A DNA stretch of 64,000 nucleotides from Streptomyces sp. M92 (GCF_028473745.1 NZ_CP101137.1:868001-932000); one strand, 5' to 3'; positions 1-9,565 are shown, counted from the stretch's first letter. Numbers and translations are program-made. The notes: generated by a model from the sequence alone, not told the origin.

Positions 1-129
1 GGAGTCCCACTCCTTGACCGTGGAGTTGAGCTCTCCGCCGACGTACTGGATCGGCTTCTGCACATGCGGGAGCAGAGCTTCGAGCTGCGGAAAAACAGAC
101 TTCACAGACTCGGCGGCTTCGGCAGGCAT
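1..129 (-). CDS. TIGR03960-type B12-binding radical SAM protein, N-terminal fragment
   Basis: Only the first 43 codons lie in the window; the gene runs off the left edge. The start is ATG at 127-129 on the complement. The peptide begins MPAEAAESVKSVFPQLEALL and continues with HVQKPIQYVGGELNS, which I recognise as the conserved N-terminus of the B12-binding radical SAM family TIGR03960. That gene sits next to the rodA/mre cluster in Streptomyces. It is transcribed in the same direction as rodA and lies 87 bp beyond it, with a hairpin between. The radical SAM cysteine motif is outside the window, so the assignment rests on the N-terminus and the neighbourhood. Confidence 0.75.
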   Translation of the reverse strand, partial: MPAEAAESVKSVFPQLEALLPHVQKPIQYVGGELNSTVKEWDS

Positions 130-155
130 CTCACGGAACCTTCGTGTGCTGACAA

Positions 156-194
156 GGGGGACCATCCAGCCTAACCCGGCCCGGACGGTCCCCC
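156..194 (-). terminator. Hairpin downstream of rodA
   Basis: A 12-bp imperfect inverted repeat (156-167 against 183-194, one mismatch) lies 22 bp beyond the rodA stop, before the radical SAM gene. It has no T-run, as is usual in Streptomyces. It may reduce read-through from the wall cluster. Confidence 0.5.
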
Positions 195-216
195 GTACCG
201 CCCCGCGTCGGCGCCG

Positions 217-1416
217 CTACGCCGACATCGGTCTCTGCACGGTGATCGACTGGAGGAGTCCGACCGCAATCCACACGGCGAACATCGACGAGCCGCCGTA
301 CGACACGAAGGGCAGCGGCAGGCCGGTGACCGGCATGATGCCGAGGGTCATGCCGATGTTCTCGAAGGTCTGGAAGGCGAACCAGGCGACGATCCCCGCG
401 GCGACGACCGTGCCGTACAGGTCGGTGGTCTGGCGGGCGATCCGGCAGGCCCGCCAGAGGACGACGCCGAGCAGGGCGATGATGAGGCCCGCGCCGAGGA
501 AGCCCAGTTCCTCGCCGGCGACCGTGAAGACGAAGTCGGTCTGCTGCTCCGGAACGAAGCGGCCGGTGGTCTGGGAGCCCTCGAAGAGGCCGGAGCCGGT
601 CAGGCCGCCGGAGCCGATGGCGATGCGGGCCTGGTTGGTGTTGTAGCCGACGCCCGCGGGGTCGAGCTCCGGGTTGGCGAAGGCGGCGAAGCGGGCGATC
701 TGGTAGTCGTCCAGGATGCCGAGCTGCCAGACGGCGAGCGCGCCGGCGGTCCCGGCGCCCAGCAGTCCGAAGACCCAGCGGTTGGAGGCGCCGGAGGCGA
801 GCAGCACGCCCAGCACGATGATGACCATGACCATGACCGACCCGAGGTCGGGCATGAGCATCACGATCAGCATGGGCACGGTGGCCAGGCCGAGGGCCTG
901 GAGCACGGTCCGCTGGTCCGGGTGGGGCCGGTCCCCGGCGTCGACGCGTGCGGCGAGCAGCATCGCCATGCCGAGGATGATCGTGATCTTCACGAACTCC
1001 GAGGGCTGCACGGAGAAGCCGCCGGGGAGCTTGATCCAGGAGTGGGCGCCGTTGATGGTCGAGCCGAGCGGCGTGAGCACCAGCAGGATCAGGAACACGG
1101 AGGCGCCGTAGAGGACCGGCACGGCGGTGCGCAGGGCGCGGTGGCCGAGCCAGACGACGCCGACCATCAGGGCGAGCCCGATGCCGGTGTTCAGCAGGTG
1201 GCGGGTGAGGAAGTAGTACTGGTCGCCCTGGTTGAGTTCGGTGCGGTTGCGGGTCGCGGAGTAGACGAGCAGGGAGCCCATCAGGGAGAGCGCGACGGAG
1301 GCCAGCAGTATCGGCCAGTCGAGCCGCCGTGCCATGCCGTCCCGGGCGAAGACCCGGGTCCAGCCGGCCTTCTCGGGTCCGTACCCGGACACGTGGAAGC
1401 TGTTGGCGCCGGTCAT
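217..1416 (-). CDS. rodA: RodA/FtsW-family SEDS peptidoglycan glycosyltransferase
   Basis: This 399-residue polytopic membrane protein has a cytoplasmic N-terminus followed by about ten hydrophobic segments beginning near LDWPILLASVALSLMGSLLV. SEDS hallmarks include WIKLPGGFSVQPSEFVKI in the middle and TGLPLPFVSYGGSSM near the C-terminus. SEDS proteins polymerise lipid II glycan strands together with a class B PBP. Here the partner PBP2 gene lies directly upstream, and its stop overlaps the rodA start by 4 bp (ATGA), which indicates translational coupling. In Streptomyces the homologue (sfr) belongs to the spore-wall synthesis complex with MreBCD and PBP2. Length and motifs are complete. Confidence 0.95.
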   Translation of the reverse strand: MTGANSFHVSGYGPEKAGWTRVFARDGMARRLDWPILLASVALSLMGSLLVYSATRNRTELNQGDQYYFLTRHLLNTGIGLALMVGVVWLGHRALRTAVPVLYGASVFLILLVLTPLGSTINGAHSWIKLPGGFSVQPSEFVKITIILGMAMLLAARVDAGDRPHPDQRTVLQALGLATVPMLIVMLMPDLGSVMVMVIIVLGVLLASGASNRWVFGLLGAGTAGALAVWQLGILDDYQIARFAAFANPELDPAGVGYNTNQARIAIGSGGLTGSGLFEGSQTTGRFVPEQQTDFVFTVAGEELGFLGAGLIIALLGVVLWRACRIARQTTDLYGTVVAAGIVAWFAFQTFENIGMTLGIMPVTGLPLPFVSYGGSSMFAVWIAVGLLQSITVQRPMSA

Positions 1417-3728
1417 GTGTGTGCCCTCCGGCTTCCGTGGCCGGCCGCCGGGCGCCGGCCGGGTCCACGGCCGCGACCGCGTCCGCCGCCGCGTCGCCGG
1501 TGGCGGCGGGTGTCGCGGTTGTCGCCGTTCTGGGCCGGCGTCGTGGCGCCCTGCTGCTGTTCGTCGATGGGGGCGTACTCCTCCTCCGGGGAGGCCTTCT
1601 CGTCGGGCAGGAGGTCCTTGACGATGTCCTTGCTGATCTTCGGTGCGGGGATGGTCCCGTCGGCCTTGATCGTCGGCAGCTTCGCCTGCGGCTTCGGCAG
1701 CAGCGCCTTCTTGGGGTCGATGCTCCCGTCGTCCGAGACGCCGTAGAGCGCGTCGTAGATGTTGCGGACGGCGGGGCCGGAGGCGCCGGAGCCCGTGCCG
1801 CCCTGGGAGATCGTCATGACGATCGCGTACTCGTCGGTGTAGGTGGCGAACCAGGAGGTGGTCTGCTTGCCGTGGACCTCGGCGGTACCGGTCTTGGCGT
1901 GCATCGGGATCTTGTCCTGGGGCCAGCCGACCTGGGCGAACCGCCAGGCGGCGGTGCCGCGGGTGGCGACTCCCGCGAGGGCGTCGTCCATCTGGGCGAG
2001 CGTGGTCTTGCTTATGGGCAGCTTGCCGTGGGCCTGGGGCTCGATCGCCTCGACGTCCTTGCCGTCGGGGCTGACGATCGCCTTGCCGATGGTGGGGTCG
2101 TAGAGGGTGCCGCCGTTGGAGATGGCCGCGTAGATGGTGGCCATCTGGATGGGCGTGGTGAGGGTGTCGCCCTGGCCGATGGAGTAGTTGATGGCGTCAC
2201 CGGCGCGCATCTTGTTGCCTTCCAGGCAGCCCTCGTACGCGAGCCTCTCGACGTAGGAGCCGTCCTTCTTGCCGGACTTGCACCAGGCGTCCTTGTTGGC
2301 CTCCCAGTAGTCCTGCTTCCACTGGCGGTCGGGGACGCGGCCGCTGACCTCGTTGGGGAGGTCGATGCCGGTCTTCTTGCCGAGGCCGAACTCGTGGGCG
2401 GCCTTGTAGAAGTAGTCGTTGGGGTTCTTGGGGTTGTTGCCGCCGTCCTTCTTCCACTCCTGGTGGGCGAGGCGGTAGTAGACGGTGTCGCAGGAGAGTT
2501 CCAGGGCGCGGCCGAGGTCGATCGAGCCGTAGCTGGCGGACTCGTAGTTCTTGAAGACCTGGCCGCCCACGGAGTAGGAGCTGGAGCAGTCGTAGCCGCC
2601 GTTGAAGTCGTAGCCGGCCTCGACGGCGGCGGAGGTGGAGACCACCTTGAAGATGGAGCCGGGGGCGGCCTGGCCCTGGGTGGCCCGGTTGAGCAGCGGG
2701 TAGTTGGAGTCCTTGCCGGTGAGCCTCTTGTAGTCCTTGGCGGAGATGCCGCCGACCCAGGCGTTGGGGTCGTACGTCGGGTTGGAGGCCATGGCGACGA
2801 TGCGGCCGGTCTTGGCCTCCATCACGACGACGGCGCCGGCGTCGGCCTTGTAGTTCTCACCGGTGTTGTCGTCGTAGACCTTGCGGGCTTCCTTCATCGC
2901 CTCGTTGAGCTCGTACTCGGCGACCCGCTGGACGCGGGCGTCGAGGCTGGTGACGAGGTTGGAGCCGGGCACGCCGGGGTCGGACTCGGCCTCGCCGATG
3001 ACGCGGCCGAGGTTGTCGACCTCGTAGCGGGTGACGCCGGCCTTGCCGCGCAGCGCTTTGTCGTACTGGCGCTCCAGGCCGGAGCGGCCGACCTGGTCGG
3101 AGCGCAGGAACGGTGAGTCGGTGTCCTCGGCCTTCTTGATCTCCTCGTCGGTGACCGGGGAGAGGTAGCCGAGGACCTGGCCGGTGTTGGCCTTGCCGGG
3201 GGCGGCGTAGCGGCGTACGGCCATGGGCTCGGCGGTGATGCCGGGGAAGTCCTCGGCGCGCTCGCGGATCTGGAGGGCCTGCTTGGGGGTGGCCTCGTCG
3301 GTGACGGGGATCGGCTGGTAGGGCGAGCCGTTCCAGCAGGGCTGGGGGGTCTCGGCGTCGCAGAGCCGGACCTTGTCCATGACTTCCTTGGGCGCCATGC
3401 CGAGGACGCCGGCGAGCTTGGTGAGGACGGCCTTGCCGTCGTCCTTCATCTTCAGCAGCTCGGTGCGGGAGGCGGAGACGACCAGGCGCGCCTCGTTGTC
3501 GGCGAGGGCGACGCCTCGGGCGTCGAGGATCGAGCCGCGGGGTGCGGGCTGGACGACCTGCTGGACGTGGTTGCCGGACGCCTCGGCGGCGTACTCGTCG
3601 CCCTGGCGGATCTGGAGGTACCAGAGCCGGCCGCCGAGGGTGGCGAGGAGGGAGAGGACGAGGACCTGGATGACGACGAGCCGGGTCTGGACGCGTGTGC
3701 TGCGGCCGGTCTCCGGAATGTTAGTCAT
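1413..3728 (-). CDS. mrdA: Class B penicillin-binding protein 2 (transpeptidase)
   Basis: This 771-residue protein has a single N-terminal membrane anchor (VVIQVLVLSLLATLGGRLWY), a PBP dimerisation domain in the first third, and a transpeptidase domain in the second half. The active-site motifs are present: SIFK in QAAPGSIFKVV, the SxN-type motif near YSIGQGD, and KTG in HAKTGTAEV. It cross-links peptidoglycan with RodA. The start ATG at 3726-3728 has GGAGGGG about 8 nt upstream. The C-terminal 60 or so residues form an acidic then Arg/Gly-rich tail with no recognisable domain, which is longer than in many PBP2s. It is the second-to-last gene of the mreBCD-pbp2-rodA cluster and overlaps rodA. 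Confidence 0.95.
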   Translation of the reverse strand: MTNIPETGRSTRVQTRLVVIQVLVLSLLATLGGRLWYLQIRQGDEYAAEASGNHVQQVVQPAPRGSILDARGVALADNEARLVVSASRTELLKMKDDGKAVLTKLAGVLGMAPKEVMDKVRLCDAETPQPCWNGSPYQPIPVTDEATPKQALQIRERAEDFPGITAEPMAVRRYAAPGKANTGQVLGYLSPVTDEEIKKAEDTDSPFLRSDQVGRSGLERQYDKALRGKAGVTRYEVDNLGRVIGEAESDPGVPGSNLVTSLDARVQRVAEYELNEAMKEARKVYDDNTGENYKADAGAVVVMEAKTGRIVAMASNPTYDPNAWVGGISAKDYKRLTGKDSNYPLLNRATQGQAAPGSIFKVVSTSAAVEAGYDFNGGYDCSSSYSVGGQVFKNYESASYGSIDLGRALELSCDTVYYRLAHQEWKKDGGNNPKNPNDYFYKAAHEFGLGKKTGIDLPNEVSGRVPDRQWKQDYWEANKDAWCKSGKKDGSYVERLAYEGCLEGNKMRAGDAINYSIGQGDTLTTPIQMATIYAAISNGGTLYDPTIGKAIVSPDGKDVEAIEPQAHGKLPISKTTLAQMDDALAGVATRGTAAWRFAQVGWPQDKIPMHAKTGTAEVHGKQTTSWFATYTDEYAIVMTISQGGTGSGASGPAVRNIYDALYGVSDDGSIDPKKALLPKPQAKLPTIKADGTIPAPKISKDIVKDLLPDEKASPEEEYAPIDEQQQGATTPAQNGDNRDTRRHRRRGGGRGRGRGPGRRPAAGHGSRRAHT

Positions 3729-3835
3729 GGGCGCAGCCCCTCCGATTGAGGGTGGTGGTGGGAGACGGGTGGGAGTTGGTCACCGCGCCTGCCTCCCCCT
3801 GGTGAAGTGCGTGCTCCTTGTGTGCTGCCGCGTCG

Positions 3836-4507
3836 TCACAGCCGCTTGACCCCCTTGATGCGTCCGGCTCGGGCCACCCGCGCCCGCGCCGCCTTCACCC
3901 GCAGTCCGTTGCGCTGGCCGCCGATGCGCAGGCCGGTGCCGCCGGAGAGCCAGCCGGAGGAGATGTCGGGCTTCTGGCCGGCGGAGTTGGTGTCGGCCAG
4001 CGGGTCGTTCTCGGCGCGTCTGGCCAGCGCCATGACGCCGGGGACGACGAAGGGCGCGAGCAGCAGGTCGTAGAGGGCGGCGGTGAACAGCAGGCCGGGC
4101 AGGCCGACGTGGCGGGCGGCGGTGTCGCCGACGAGGGCGCCGACACCGGCGTAGAGGAGGGTGGTGCCGAGGGCGGCGACGACCACGACGGCCATGGGTC
4201 CGGTGGCCGACCTGAGCCGGCCGTTCTCCGGTTTGGCGAGTCCGGCGAGGTAGCCGATGACGCAGAGCACCAGGGCGTAGCGGCCGGCGGCGTGGTCGGC
4301 GGGCGGTGCCAGGTCGGCGAGGAGTCCGGCGCCGAAGCCGACGAGGGCGCCGCCGACGTGGCCGTAGACCAGGGCGAGGCCGAGGACGGTGAGCAGCAGC
4401 AGGTCGGGGACGGCGCCGGGCAGGTGGAGACGGGCGAGGACGCTCACCTGGATGACGAGGGCGACGACGACGAGGGAGGCGGAGAGCAGGATCCGGTTGA
4501 CGCGCAT
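3836..4507 (-). CDS. mreD: Rod shape-determining membrane protein MreD
   Basis: The 223-residue protein starts MRVNRILLSASLVVVALVIQ and has about five hydrophobic segments, matching the MreD family. The basic C-terminal tail (about 60 residues) extends past the usual 160-180 residue length and is rich in Arg and Lys. It follows mreC by 13 bp and precedes pbp2 by 107 bp, so it is co-transcribed with both. MreD links MreC to the SEDS/PBP elongation machinery in the membrane. The identification rests on topology and position, because MreD sequences diverge strongly. Confidence 0.9.
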   Translation of the reverse strand: MRVNRILLSASLVVVALVIQVSVLARLHLPGAVPDLLLLTVLGLALVYGHVGGALVGFGAGLLADLAPPADHAAGRYALVLCVIGYLAGLAKPENGRLRSATGPMAVVVVAALGTTLLYAGVGALVGDTAARHVGLPGLLFTAALYDLLLAPFVVPGVMALARRAENDPLADTNSAGQKPDISSGWLSGGTGLRIGGQRNGLRVKAARARVARAGRIKGVKRL

Positions 4508-4520
4508 GGGGTGAAAGCTC

Positions 4521-5555
4521 CTACTGCTCGTTCTGCTCGGACTGCTCGGACTGCTGGTTCTGCCCGGTCCCGCCGTCCGGCGCCTGACCGTCCTGCGCCA
4601 GGCCGTCCTGGGCCTGGCCGCCGTCCTCGGTCTGGCCGTCGGGGTCGGCTCCGGGGGTCGCGGTCACCGTGACGGTCGGCGTGGGCTTCGGCTGCTTCTT
4701 CTCCGGGAGCACCGTGTCGCGCGGGTCCTTCTGCGGGCCCTGGACGACGACGCCGACGATGTCGAGCTTGGTGAAGCTGACGAACGGCGTGATCTCGAGC
4801 GTGCGGGTCAGGTCGCCGCCCGAGGGGTCGACGTTGGAGACGGTGCCGACGGGCACGCCGGGCACGAAGGGCTTGTCGGCCTGGGAGCCGAAGGTGACCA
4901 GGCGGTCGCCCTTGTCGACCTGGGCCTTGCCGTTGAGCAGCTCGACGCGCAGGGGGCGGCCGCCCTGGCCGGAGGCGAAGCCGAGTTCGTCGCTGCCCTC
5001 CATCCGGGTGCCGACGGTGAAGTCGGGGTCGTTGGCGAGCAGCACCGTGGCGGTGTTCGGGCCGACGGTGGTGACGCGGCCGACGAGGCCGTCGCCGTTG
5101 AGGACGGTCATGTCGCGCTCGATGCCGTCGTTGGCACCGGCGTCGATGGTGACGGTCCAGGAGAAGCCCTGCGCGGCTCCTATGGCGATGACCTGGGCGC
5201 CCTTGATGCCGTACTGGCCGGCGCCGGCCAGCCCGAGCATCTTGTCGAACTGCTTCAGGCGGCTGCGGCCGCGCTCGTCGCTGCCGAGCTTCGCCTTCAG
5301 CGCGGCGTTCTCCGTCTCCAGTTCGGCGAGCCGGTCGTGGCGGTCGCCGGAGTCACGGACGGCGGAGATCGCGTTGCCGATCGGGTCGACCGCGGACGAC
5401 ACCCCGTTCTCGATCGGACCGAAGACTCCGGCCGCGGCCTGCCGGGCGCCGTCGACCGGTGAGTCCTCCCCGCCGCGAATGTCCACCGTGATCAGCGCGA
5501 ACGCGATGGCGATCAGCAGCACCAGGAGCAGCCGGCTCTCTTTCGTGTCCCTCAC
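4521..5555 (-). CDS. mreC: Rod shape-determining protein MreC
   Basis: I chose the GTG start at 5555 (VRDTKESRLLLVLL), giving 344 residues. A TTG at 5591 would add 12 residues and cannot be excluded. The protein has one N-terminal membrane helix, a coiled-coil stretch (DRLAELETENAALKAKL, roughly residues 75-100) and the beta-domains of MreC ending near ITPFVSFTKLDIVGVV. The last 70 residues are a low-complexity Gln/Asp/Gly/Glu tail (SEQSEQNEQ) typical of streptomycete MreC. It acts outside the membrane as a scaffold for PBP2/RodA. It lies 166 bp downstream of mreB, with a hairpin between them. Confidence 0.93.
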   Translation of the reverse strand: MRDTKESRLLLVLLIAIAFALITVDIRGGEDSPVDGARQAAAGVFGPIENGVSSAVDPIGNAISAVRDSGDRHDRLAELETENAALKAKLGSDERGRSRLKQFDKMLGLAGAGQYGIKGAQVIAIGAAQGFSWTVTIDAGANDGIERDMTVLNGDGLVGRVTTVGPNTATVLLANDPDFTVGTRMEGSDELGFASGQGGRPLRVELLNGKAQVDKGDRLVTFGSQADKPFVPGVPVGTVSNVDPSGGDLTRTLEITPFVSFTKLDIVGVVVQGPQKDPRDTVLPEKKQPKPTPTVTVTATPGADPDGQTEDGGQAQDGLAQDGQAPDGGTGQNQQSEQSEQNEQ

Positions 5556-5672
5556 GTGCGGCGGCCGTGCCTTCCTCGTCGAATTCGACAATTACGTGGC
5601 GGTGTTCAGGAATTCAGGGGATTCGGTGCCCGCGGTGCGAAACGCGCGGTACCAAGCCTCTATATCAACGAT

Positions 5673-5706
5673 CCGCCGCACGAGAGGAGATCGTCTCGTA
5701 CGGCGG
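5673..5706 (-). terminator. mreB-mreC intergenic hairpin
   Basis: A 12-bp stem (5673-5684 with 5695-5706, one mismatch, 10-nt loop) begins 16 bp after the mreB stop. It may partly terminate mreB transcripts, so that mreB can be made in excess of mreCD. The surrounding 5592-5672 stretch is noticeably AT-richer and could carry an mreC promoter. Confidence 0.55.
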
Positions 5707-5721
5707 AACCGAAGTGTTACC

Positions 5722-6753
5722 TCATCTGCGGGGCGAGGCGTCCAGCACCTGCTGGAGCGCCTCGAACTCCTCGACGCACTTGCCGGAGCCGAGCGCCACG
5801 CTGTCGAGCGGGTCCTCGGCGATGTGGATCGGCATCCCGGTCTCCCGGCGCAGCCGCTCGTCGAGCCCGCGCAGCAGCGCGCCGCCGCCGGTCAGGACGA
5901 TGCCCCGGTCCATGATGTCGCCGGACAGCTCGGGCGGACACTTGTCGAGGGTCGTCTTGACGGCGTCGACGATCGCGTTGACCGGCTCCTCGATCGCCTT
6001 GCGAACTTCGGCGGCGGAGATGACGACGGTCTTCGGCAGCCCGGAGACGAGGTCCCGGCCGCGGATTTCGGTGTGCTCGTCGGAGTCGAGGTCGTACGCC
6101 GAACCGATCGTGATCTTGATCTGCTCGGCCGTGCGCTCACCCAGGAGAAGGCTGTACTCCTTCTTCACGTGCTGGATGATCGCGTTGTCCAGCTCGTCAC
6201 CCGCGACGCGGATGGACTGGGCGGTGACGATGCCGCCGAGCGAGATGACCGCGACCTCCGTGGTGCCGCCGCCGATGTCGACCACCATGTTGCCCGTGGC
6301 CTCGTGGACCGGCAGGCCGGAGCCGATGGCCGCTGCCATGGGCTCCTCGATGATGTGCACCTGACGAGCGCCGGCCTGGGACGACGCCTCGATGACGGCG
6401 CGGCGCTCGACGCCGGTGATGCCCGAGGGCACACAGACGACGACCCGCGGACGAGCCAGATACCGCCGCTTGTGGATCTTCAGGATGAAGTAGCGGAGCA
6501 TCCGCTCGGTGATCTCGAAGTCGGCGATGACGCCGTCCTTCAGCGGACGCACGGCAACGATGTTGCCGGGCGTGCGCCCGATCATCTTCTTCGCTTCGGC
6601 GCCGACCGCGAGGATGCCACCGGTGTTGGTGTTGATCGCGACGACGGACGGCTCGTTGAGTACGATCCCGCGACCCCTGACGTACACCAGCGTGTTGGCG
6701 GTCCCGAGGTCGACAGCCATGTCACGGCCGATGAACGACATTGAGTTCCCCAT
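5722..6753 (-). CDS. mreB: Actin-like cytoskeletal protein MreB
   Basis: The 343-residue protein begins [20 protein letters not shown], the conserved streptomycete MreB N-terminus. The longer in-frame upstream extension is not coding-like. Actin-fold nucleotide motifs are clear: phosphate 1 [10 protein letters not shown], phosphate 2 [14 protein letters not shown] and adenosine motif [14 protein letters not shown]. MreB filaments organise wall synthesis at the membrane; in Streptomyces they act mainly in spore-wall assembly. It is the first gene of the mreBCD-pbp2-rodA cluster, so its promoter should lie in 6754-6960. Confidence 0.96.
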   Translation of the reverse strand: MGNSMSFIGRDMAVDLGTANTLVYVRGRGIVLNEPSVVAINTNTGGILAVGAEAKKMIGRTPGNIVAVRPLKDGVIADFEITERMLRYFILKIHKRRYLARPRVVVCVPSGITGVERRAVIEASSQAGARQVHIIEEPMAAAIGSGLPVHEATGNMVVDIGGGTTEVAVISLGGIVTAQSIRVAGDELDNAIIQHVKKEYSLLLGERTAEQIKITIGSAYDLDSDEHTEIRGRDLVSGLPKTVVISAAEVRKAIEEPVNAIVDAVKTTLDKCPPELSGDIMDRGIVLTGGGALLRGLDERLRRETGMPIHIAEDPLDSVALGSGKCVEEFEALQQVLDASPRR

Positions 6754-7088
6754 CAGGATTCGACTGGCCTTCCCGGGAGCTTTTGAGGGCTTTTCAGGTA
6801 GGCGAAGTGGGTGCAGTGACGCGTGGAGGCTTCCATCGTAGACGCGCTTTCGCGAACACTGCGCGAGGGTCTTCGCCATTGTCAGCAGATGGCGCATCGC
6901 CTCGCTTGTGGAGACGGGCCAACGGTGGCATCCGTTCCCCCGAACAGGCGTGCATATGCCACAGGGCGGTCGCTTCTACGCGACCGCCCTGGTCCGCGGC
7001 GGGCCATTCGGCTGACGCGGCGTCAGAAAAAAGTTGTGCCCGGCGTGTCCGGACGGAGGCTACGAGGCCTGTCGGGGCCGTCGCGGCC
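6754..7088. other. ndk-mreB intergenic region (promoter area of mreB)
   Basis: This 335-bp stretch between ndk and mreB has no convincing gene. It holds the ndk terminator hairpin (6963-6990) and, between that and mreB, the DNA where the mreB promoters must lie. I could not pick a promoter with confidence. Confidence 0.6.
6963..6990 (-). terminator. Rho-independent-type hairpin after ndk
   Basis: A perfect 11-bp stem (6963-6973 with 6980-6990) with a 6-nt loop lies about 100 bp beyond the ndk stop. It would separate ndk transcription from the mre cluster. Confidence 0.75.
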
Positions 7089-7502
7089 TCAGGCCCGGCC
7101 GGGGAAGAAGATCTTCAGCTCGCGCTCGGCGGACTCCTCGGAGTCGGAGGCGTGGATCAGGTTCTCCCGGACGATGACGCCGAAGTCCCCGCGGATGGAG
7201 CCGGGGGCGGCGGCGATCGGGTCGGTCGGGCCGGCCAGCGCGCGCACCCCCTCGATGACCCGCTCGCCCTCGACGACCATGGCCACGACCGGACCGGACG
7301 ACATGAACTCGACCAACGGCTCGTAGAAGGGCTTGCCCTTGTGCTCGCCGTAGTGCTGCTCCAGCGTCTCGGTGTCCAGGGTGCGCAGTTCCAGCGCGGT
7401 GATCTGCCAGCCGGCCTTGCGCTCGATACGGCTGATGATCTCGCCGGTCAGGCCGCGACGGACGGCGTCGGGCTTGAGGAGGACGAGGCTGCGCTGGGTC
7501 AC
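7089..7502 (-). CDS. ndk: Nucleoside diphosphate kinase
   Basis: The 137-residue protein starts at GTG 7502 (VTQRSLVLLKPDAVRRG) with AAGGAG 6 nt upstream. The 49-residue in-frame upstream extension is non-conserved. The catalytic motif NLIHASDS contains the phosphohistidine, and the N-terminal KPDAV motif is intact. It transfers gamma-phosphate between NTPs and NDPs through phospho-His. The length equals that of the family. It is transcribed alone between mreB and the DUF4233/folC pair. Confidence 0.97.
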   Translation of the reverse strand: MTQRSLVLLKPDAVRRGLTGEIISRIERKAGWQITALELRTLDTETLEQHYGEHKGKPFYEPLVEFMSSGPVVAMVVEGERVIEGVRALAGPTDPIAAAPGSIRGDFGVIVRENLIHASDSEESAERELKIFFPGRA

Positions 7503-7675
7503 GAGGGCTCCTTGGAATATGCGGGTGTGCTGTTGTGCGTACGTCGCGTGCGCCGCGTACGGGTGATGCGCGTGCGGTGGGCGCGGTGCGAAGGCCGCGT
7601 CGCACGAATTGATGACAGAGGTTACCGGGCGTGTCGCGCCGCCCGTCACGCAGCGTCAGTCAGCGGCGGCCGAGG

Positions 7676-8032
7676 TCAGGCGGCATCGGGCGCGGCGGCC
7701 TCGGCCTGGGCGGCGAACCTCGCCTTCGCCTCGTCGATCTTCCGCCCGTAGTGCACCGACGCCCACCACAGGGCGGCGAAGACGGCGCCCAGGAAGAACA
7801 TGGTCGGCACCACGAAACCGGAGGCGATCAGCGCGATCTGCAGGGCCCAGCCGAAGGCGACGCCGCCCGGCCGGGTCACCGCGCCGCACAGCGCCACGCA
7901 CAGGAACATGGCGATGCCGCTGACCGTCCACACCGTCCCCATGGACAGGTCCGGGTCCTTCATCGCGACCAGCCCGGCGAAGCCGATGACGAAGAACTCG
8001 CCGATCAAGGTCGATGCACAGAGCGTACGCAC
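7676..8032 (-). CDS. DUF4233 small membrane protein
   Basis: The 118-residue protein starts at GTG 8032 (VRTLCASTLIGEFFVI). It has three to four hydrophobic segments and an Ala-rich charged C-terminus (KIDEAKARFAAQAEAAA). It matches the actinobacterial DUF4233 family, which is regularly found directly after folC, as here: folC ends 9 bp upstream. The function is unknown. The tight spacing implies co-translation with folC. A periplasm-facing or scaffold role is possible but unsupported. Confidence 0.85.
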   Translation of the reverse strand: MRTLCASTLIGEFFVIGFAGLVAMKDPDLSMGTVWTVSGIAMFLCVALCGAVTRPGGVAFGWALQIALIASGFVVPTMFFLGAVFAALWWASVHYGRKIDEAKARFAAQAEAAAPDAA

Positions 8033-8041
8033 GGAAAATCC

Positions 8042-9565
8042 TCAGCCCTTCCCCAGCAGCAGCCGGGCCTCGCCGACGGTGATGACGGAACCGGTGACGA
8101 GCACGCCGCCGCCCGCGAACTCGCCCTCCTCCTCGGCCAGCGTGATCGCGGCCTCCAGGGCGTCCGGCAGCCGGGGCTCGACCTGGACCCGGTCCTCGCC
8201 GAACACCTCGACGGCGATCCCGGCCAGCTCGTCGGCGTCCATCGCGCGGTGGCTGGAGTTCTGGGTGACGACGACCTCGGCGAAGACCGGCTCGAATGCC
8301 TCCAGCAGCCCCCGTACGTTCTTGTCGCCGCTCGCGCCGACCACACCGATGAGCCGGCTGAACTGGAACGCCTCCCCGACCGCCTCGGCGGTCACCCGGG
8401 CACCGGCCGGGTTGTGCGCGGCGTCCAGCACCACGGTCGGCGAACGCCGCACCACCTCCATCCGCCCCGGCGAGGCGACGGCGGCGAAGGCCTTGCGCAC
8501 GGTGTCGACGTCCAGCGGCTCGGGACGCTGCGAGCCGACGCCGAAGAACGCCTCGACGGCGGCGAGCGCGACGGCCGCGTTGTGCGCCTGGTGGGCGCCG
8601 TGCAGCGGCAGGTAGACGTCGGTGTACTCACCGCCCAGCCCGCGCAGCGTCACCAGCTGCCCGCCGACGGCGACCTGTCGGGCGACGACCCCGAACTCCA
8701 GCCCCTCGCGCGCGACGGTCGCGTTGACGTCCACGGCCTTCTTAAGCATGACCTGCGCGGCGTCCACCGGCTGCTGGGCGAGGATCACGGTGGCGTCCTG
8801 CTTGACGATGCCGGCCTTCTCGGCCGCGATCTCGCCGGGCGTCTCACCGAGCCGGTCGGTGTGGTCCAGGTCGATGGGGGTGACGACGGCGACGTCCCCG
8901 TCGATGACGTTGGTGGCGTCCCAGGAGCCGCCCATCCCGACCTCGACGACGGCCACGTCCACGGGCGCGTCGGCGAAGGCGGCGTACGCCATGCCGGTCA
9001 GCACCTCGAAGAACGACAGCCGGTACTCCTGCTGCGCGTCGACCATCTCGACGTACGGCTTGACGTCCTGGTACGTCTCGATGAACCGCTCGGCGGAGAT
9101 CGCGGCGCCGTCGAGGCTGATCCGCTCGGTGATCGACTGCACGTGCGGTGAGGTGTACCGGCCGGTGCGCAGCTCGAAGGCGCCGAGCAGCGCCTCGATC
9201 ATGCGGGCGGTGGAGGTCTTGCCGTTCGTCCCCGTGATGTGGATCGAGGGGTAGGACCGCTGCGGCTCCCCCAGCACGTCCATCAGCGCGGCGATGCGGG
9301 CGACGGACGGCTCCAGCTTGGTCTCGCCCCAGCGGGTGGCGAGCTCCGCCTCGACCTCGCGCAGGGCCTTGTCGACCTCGGGGTCCTCGGGACGCGTCGG
9401 CACGTCGGCCTCCGGCGGGCCGCCCTGGGTGCGCAGGGTGCGGCTGCCGGCCTCGATGACGGCGAGGTCGGGGTCGCGGGTGGTCTCCGCCGCGATGATC
9501 TCGTCGAAGTCGTTGGCGGGGTCGGAGGGGTCGGGCTGGTCGTTCTGGCCGGGGATGTCGCTCAC
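8042..9565 (-). CDS. folC: Folylpolyglutamate synthase / dihydrofolate synthase
   Basis: The 507-residue Mur-ligase-type enzyme adds glutamate to folates. The P-loop is ITGTNGKTSTARM. Other family motifs are TSPHVQSITERI, the Mg-binding region VEVGMGGSWDATNVI, DLDHTDRLGETPGEIAAEKAGI and VLDAAHNPAG. I placed the start at GTG 9565 (VSDIPGQNDQPDPSDP); a 24-residue upstream extension is open but not coding-like. The N-terminal 60 or so residues before the ligase core are acidic and low complexity, as in other streptomycete FolC proteins. It lies downstream of valS in the same direction, separated by 193 bp. Confidence 0.95.
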   Translation of the reverse strand: MSDIPGQNDQPDPSDPANDFDEIIAAETTRDPDLAVIEAGSRTLRTQGGPPEADVPTRPEDPEVDKALREVEAELATRWGETKLEPSVARIAALMDVLGEPQRSYPSIHITGTNGKTSTARMIEALLGAFELRTGRYTSPHVQSITERISLDGAAISAERFIETYQDVKPYVEMVDAQQEYRLSFFEVLTGMAYAAFADAPVDVAVVEVGMGGSWDATNVIDGDVAVVTPIDLDHTDRLGETPGEIAAEKAGIVKQDATVILAQQPVDAAQVMLKKAVDVNATVAREGLEFGVVARQVAVGGQLVTLRGLGGEYTDVYLPLHGAHQAHNAAVALAAVEAFFGVGSQRPEPLDVDTVRKAFAAVASPGRMEVVRRSPTVVLDAAHNPAGARVTAEAVGEAFQFSRLIGVVGASGDKNVRGLLEAFEPVFAEVVVTQNSSHRAMDADELAGIAVEVFGEDRVQVEPRLPDALEAAITLAEEEGEFAGGGVLVTGSVITVGEARLLLGKG